The translations under genes were made by a program, and so were the position numbers. Shown here one piece after another: positions 5,139 through 6,281 of a DNA stretch of 6,281 nt; the stretch's first letter is position 1; every line of letters begins with the position of its first letter. The notes beneath the pieces are model-generated. The model was not told the origin of the DNA and ran no database searches. It worked only from the letters and a program-made list of their open reading frames with translations. Origin of the DNA: Actinomycetes bacterium (lineage in GTDB: Bacteria > Actinomycetota > Actinomycetes > JAHEKZ01); NCBI GenBank assembly GCA_027117675.1, contig JAJAYM010000158.1:1-6281 (forward strand), written 5' to 3'.

Positions 5139-5240
5139 CTTGCCGCATCGTCACTCAACGAACCGCCATTGGCCTCCCTCCCGAGAGTCAGCCAGGTCAT
5201 CTCGCCGCGATGGAGTGGCTCGTGGGCGGTTCGTGGCAAG
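5139..5240. repeat. Large inverted repeat between the ANTAR and XdhC genes
   Basis: ACGAACCGCC at 5158-5167 is perfectly complementary to GGCGGTTCGT at 5225-5234. The outer block CTTGCC (5139-5144) pairs with GGCAAG (5235-5240), leaving a 13-base bulge on the left side only. The loop is 57 bases. The structure fills most of the gap between the two genes and ends about 20 bases before the XdhC start. There is no T-tract. It could be a terminator-like or ANTAR-responsive RNA structure, or the relic of a small insertion. Confidence 0.5.
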
Positions 5241-5261
5241 TTTCGGTGTCAGACTCATGGC

Positions 5262-5801
5262 ATGACGACGAACACCCCCCACCAAGCTCACCAAGACGAC
5301 ATCGGCTGCGACATGGCCCATGGGCTCGTCCCCTCCCCAACCGGCGGACGTCGGCTCGTTGCAGTGTTTGCCTCCCCCGTGGCCCACCAGCTCATACATT
5401 TCGGGGCACATGTCGGATTCGAGGTGATGATTGTCGATCCTGACCTCGAGCGCGCCGCCGCCACGAACAACTGCGTGACCGCGTTTTCGATGGCCAAGCT
5501 CGATGAGGCCACCGACGTCGTCGTAACTGATCACGACCGAGCCGAACTCGGCGAGCTCCTTGCCCAAGCCTTGCGAGCCACCACGCGTTGGATCGGAGTC
5601 ATGGGAAGCCTCCGCCATACAGCTCCGCATATCGAGGCACTACGCGAACGGGGGTTTGCCGACGCGGAGATCGCGCGCGTGCATCGTCCGATCGGCCTCG
5701 ATATCGGCTCGCACTCCCCAGGCGAGATTGCTCTTAGCACGGTTGCCGGTCTGCTCGCTGACCGAAACGGTCGAAGCGGCGGGCCGTTCACGACGGCCTG
5801 A
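5262..5801 (+). CDS. XdhC/CoxI-family Rossmann-domain protein (stand-alone C-terminal domain)
   Basis: A 179-residue protein matching the C-terminal NAD-type fold of XdhC, the chaperone that binds molybdenum cofactor and hands it to xanthine dehydrogenase-type enzymes. Visible motifs are VVVTDHDRAELGELL (86-100), RWIGVMGSLRHTAPH (109-123), the family signature HRPIGLDIGSHSPGEIALST (141-160) and LLADRNGR. The usual GAGHVA nucleotide loop near the first strand is replaced by VFASPVAHQLIHFGA, as in some divergent paralogues. The N-terminal XdhC domain with its cysteine is absent, and no molybdoenzyme gene is in the window. The start at ATG 5262 is the most natural N-terminus, although the frame is open to 5169 and no strong ribosome binding site is seen. 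The exact role is uncertain; a distant or general MoCo or redox function is possible. Confidence 0.85.
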   Translation: MTTNTPHQAHQDDIGCDMAHGLVPSPTGGRRLVAVFASPVAHQLIHFGAHVGFEVMIVDPDLERAAATNNCVTAFSMAKLDEATDVVVTDHDRAELGELLAQALRATTRWIGVMGSLRHTAPHIEALRERGFADAEIARVHRPIGLDIGSHSPGEIALSTVAGLLADRNGRSGGPFTTA

Positions 5802-5841
5802 GGCGTCAACCGGAGGCGAGCGGCGAACGCGGGAGCGGAAG

Positions 5842-5928
5842 GGATTAGCGGAGACCTGGGACCCGACGGCTCCGTTCTGGTTCGCGTTCGTAGGCTCTGG
5901 CATCACGCTGGTCCTCGTGTGGCGCTAG
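5842..5928 (+). pseudogene. Possible remnant of a transporter C-terminus
   Basis: One frame ends with WDPTAPFWFAFVGSGITLVLVWR and a stop, which resembles the last membrane helix of an MFS-type transporter. No ATG, GTG or TTG start is in frame nearby, and the sequence upstream in this frame does not look coding. It may be a gene scrap left after a deletion, or chance hydrophobicity. Confidence 0.2.
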
Positions 5929-5977
5929 CTTCCAACGATTGCGCACACCGAGACCGCAGCCTGACCCGAAGGCTACT

Positions 5978-6007
5978 CTTGACTGATTCCAGAAAAGCGG
6001 GCAGGCT
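5978..6007 (+). promoter_or_regulatory. furA promoter with FurA-type operator
   Basis: TTGACT (5979-5984) is a strong -35 hexamer. Seventeen bases later, CAGGCT (6002-6007) is a weak -10. The start point would fall at or next to the GTG at 6014, which gives a leaderless mRNA, as described for mycobacterial furA. The AT-rich stretch TTGACTGATTCCAGAAAAG closely resembles, from memory, the conserved FurA-binding sequence upstream of actinobacterial furA genes. This suggests autorepression. Confidence 0.65.
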
Positions 6008-6013
6008 CAAGGG

Positions 6014-6281
6014 GTGCCCCCCGCCCTAGATGTTGAGGATCTGCTGCGTGGGGCTGACCTCCGCGTAACGCGGCCTCGCGTGGCTGTCCTCAACGCGGTG
6101 TATGACTACCCGCATGCCGACACCGATTCGATCATCGGTGTCGTCCGTGCCGACTTGGGCGAAGTGTCGACCCAAGGTGTCTACGACGTGCTGCGTGCAC
6201 TGACGAGCGCCGGTTTGGTGCGACGAATCGAACCATCTGGCTCAGTCGCACGCTACGAGTCACGCGTCGCCGACAATCACC
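6014..6281 (+). CDS. furA: FurA, Fur-family redox/iron-responsive repressor, 5' part
   Basis: The first 89 residues of a Fur-family repressor that continues past the right edge. The winged-helix DNA-binding domain is complete: LRGADLRVTRPRVAVLNAVYDYPHADTDSI, then the recognition-helix segment EVSTQGVYDVLRALTSAGLVRRIEP and the wing GSVARYESR. The sequence breaks at VADNH, the beginning of the metal-binding hinge. 'VSTQxVYDVL' and 'HADTD' are typical of actinobacterial FurA rather than of Zur or enteric Fur. FurA usually represses itself and a catalase-peroxidase gene, katG, directly downstream, which would lie outside this window. The GTG start is supported by family alignment and by the promoter spacing, with AAGGG just upstream. 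Confidence 0.9.
   Translation, partial: MPPALDVEDLLRGADLRVTRPRVAVLNAVYDYPHADTDSIIGVVRADLGEVSTQGVYDVLRALTSAGLVRRIEPSGSVARYESRVADNH

Noticed and set aside
5151..5630. Minus-strand frame opposite the XdhC gene
   Set aside because: The plus strand has strong XdhC motifs; the minus frame has none.
1..6281. Mobile elements, CRISPR arrays, tRNA or rRNA genes, and intrinsic terminators
   Set aside because: No transposase-like frame, terminal repeats, spaced direct repeats, tRNA-like cloverleaf or GC hairpin followed by a T-tract was seen on either strand.

Overview
The window looks like chromosomal DNA from a high-GC Actinomycetota bacterium. Marker families support this: a SigK-type ECF sigma factor, two GAF-ANTAR proteins of the 'EGPC' type, a class F sortase and an actinobacterial FurA with its typical upstream region. 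The genus cannot be fixed from the sequence. Class F sortases are not typical of mycobacteria, so another actinobacterial lineage is more likely (inference).

Layout. Positions 1 to about 1430, minus strand: an ECF sigma factor gene, then a short gene for the C-terminal half of an RsbW-like HATPase, then the start of a GAF-domain protein that runs off the left edge. Positions 1430-1845: a divergent regulatory region. It holds a 32-bp imperfect palindrome, a second inverted repeat that shares one arm with it, a candidate SigK-type promoter reading right, a 5'-leader hairpin and a strong ribosome binding site. Positions 1846-3329, plus strand: a secreted CHRD-like protein with an EF-hand-like loop and a membrane-anchor tail, overlapping by one base a class F sortase gene. 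Positions 3417-5129, plus strand: a STAS (anti-anti-sigma) gene cut off in mid-domain, then two GAF-ANTAR genes, probably co-transcribed. Positions 5262-5801, plus strand: a stand-alone XdhC/CoxI-type Rossmann protein. From 6014 to the right edge: the N-terminal half of FurA behind a promoter and operator-like sequence that suggests a leaderless transcript.

How it may work together (inference). The sigma factor and the CHRD-sortase pair are divergent, and a sequence close to the mycobacterial SigK consensus lies upstream of the CHRD gene. This suggests an ECF-controlled envelope module in which a sortase acts on, or accompanies, a surface protein. No RskA-like anti-sigma gene is next to the sigma gene; the slot holds a degenerate HATPase instead. 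The neighbouring signalling genes (GAF, GAF-ANTAR, broken STAS) suggest a stress or redox sensing region, and two of its partner-switching components appear truncated. I see no mobile element, CRISPR array, tRNA or rRNA.
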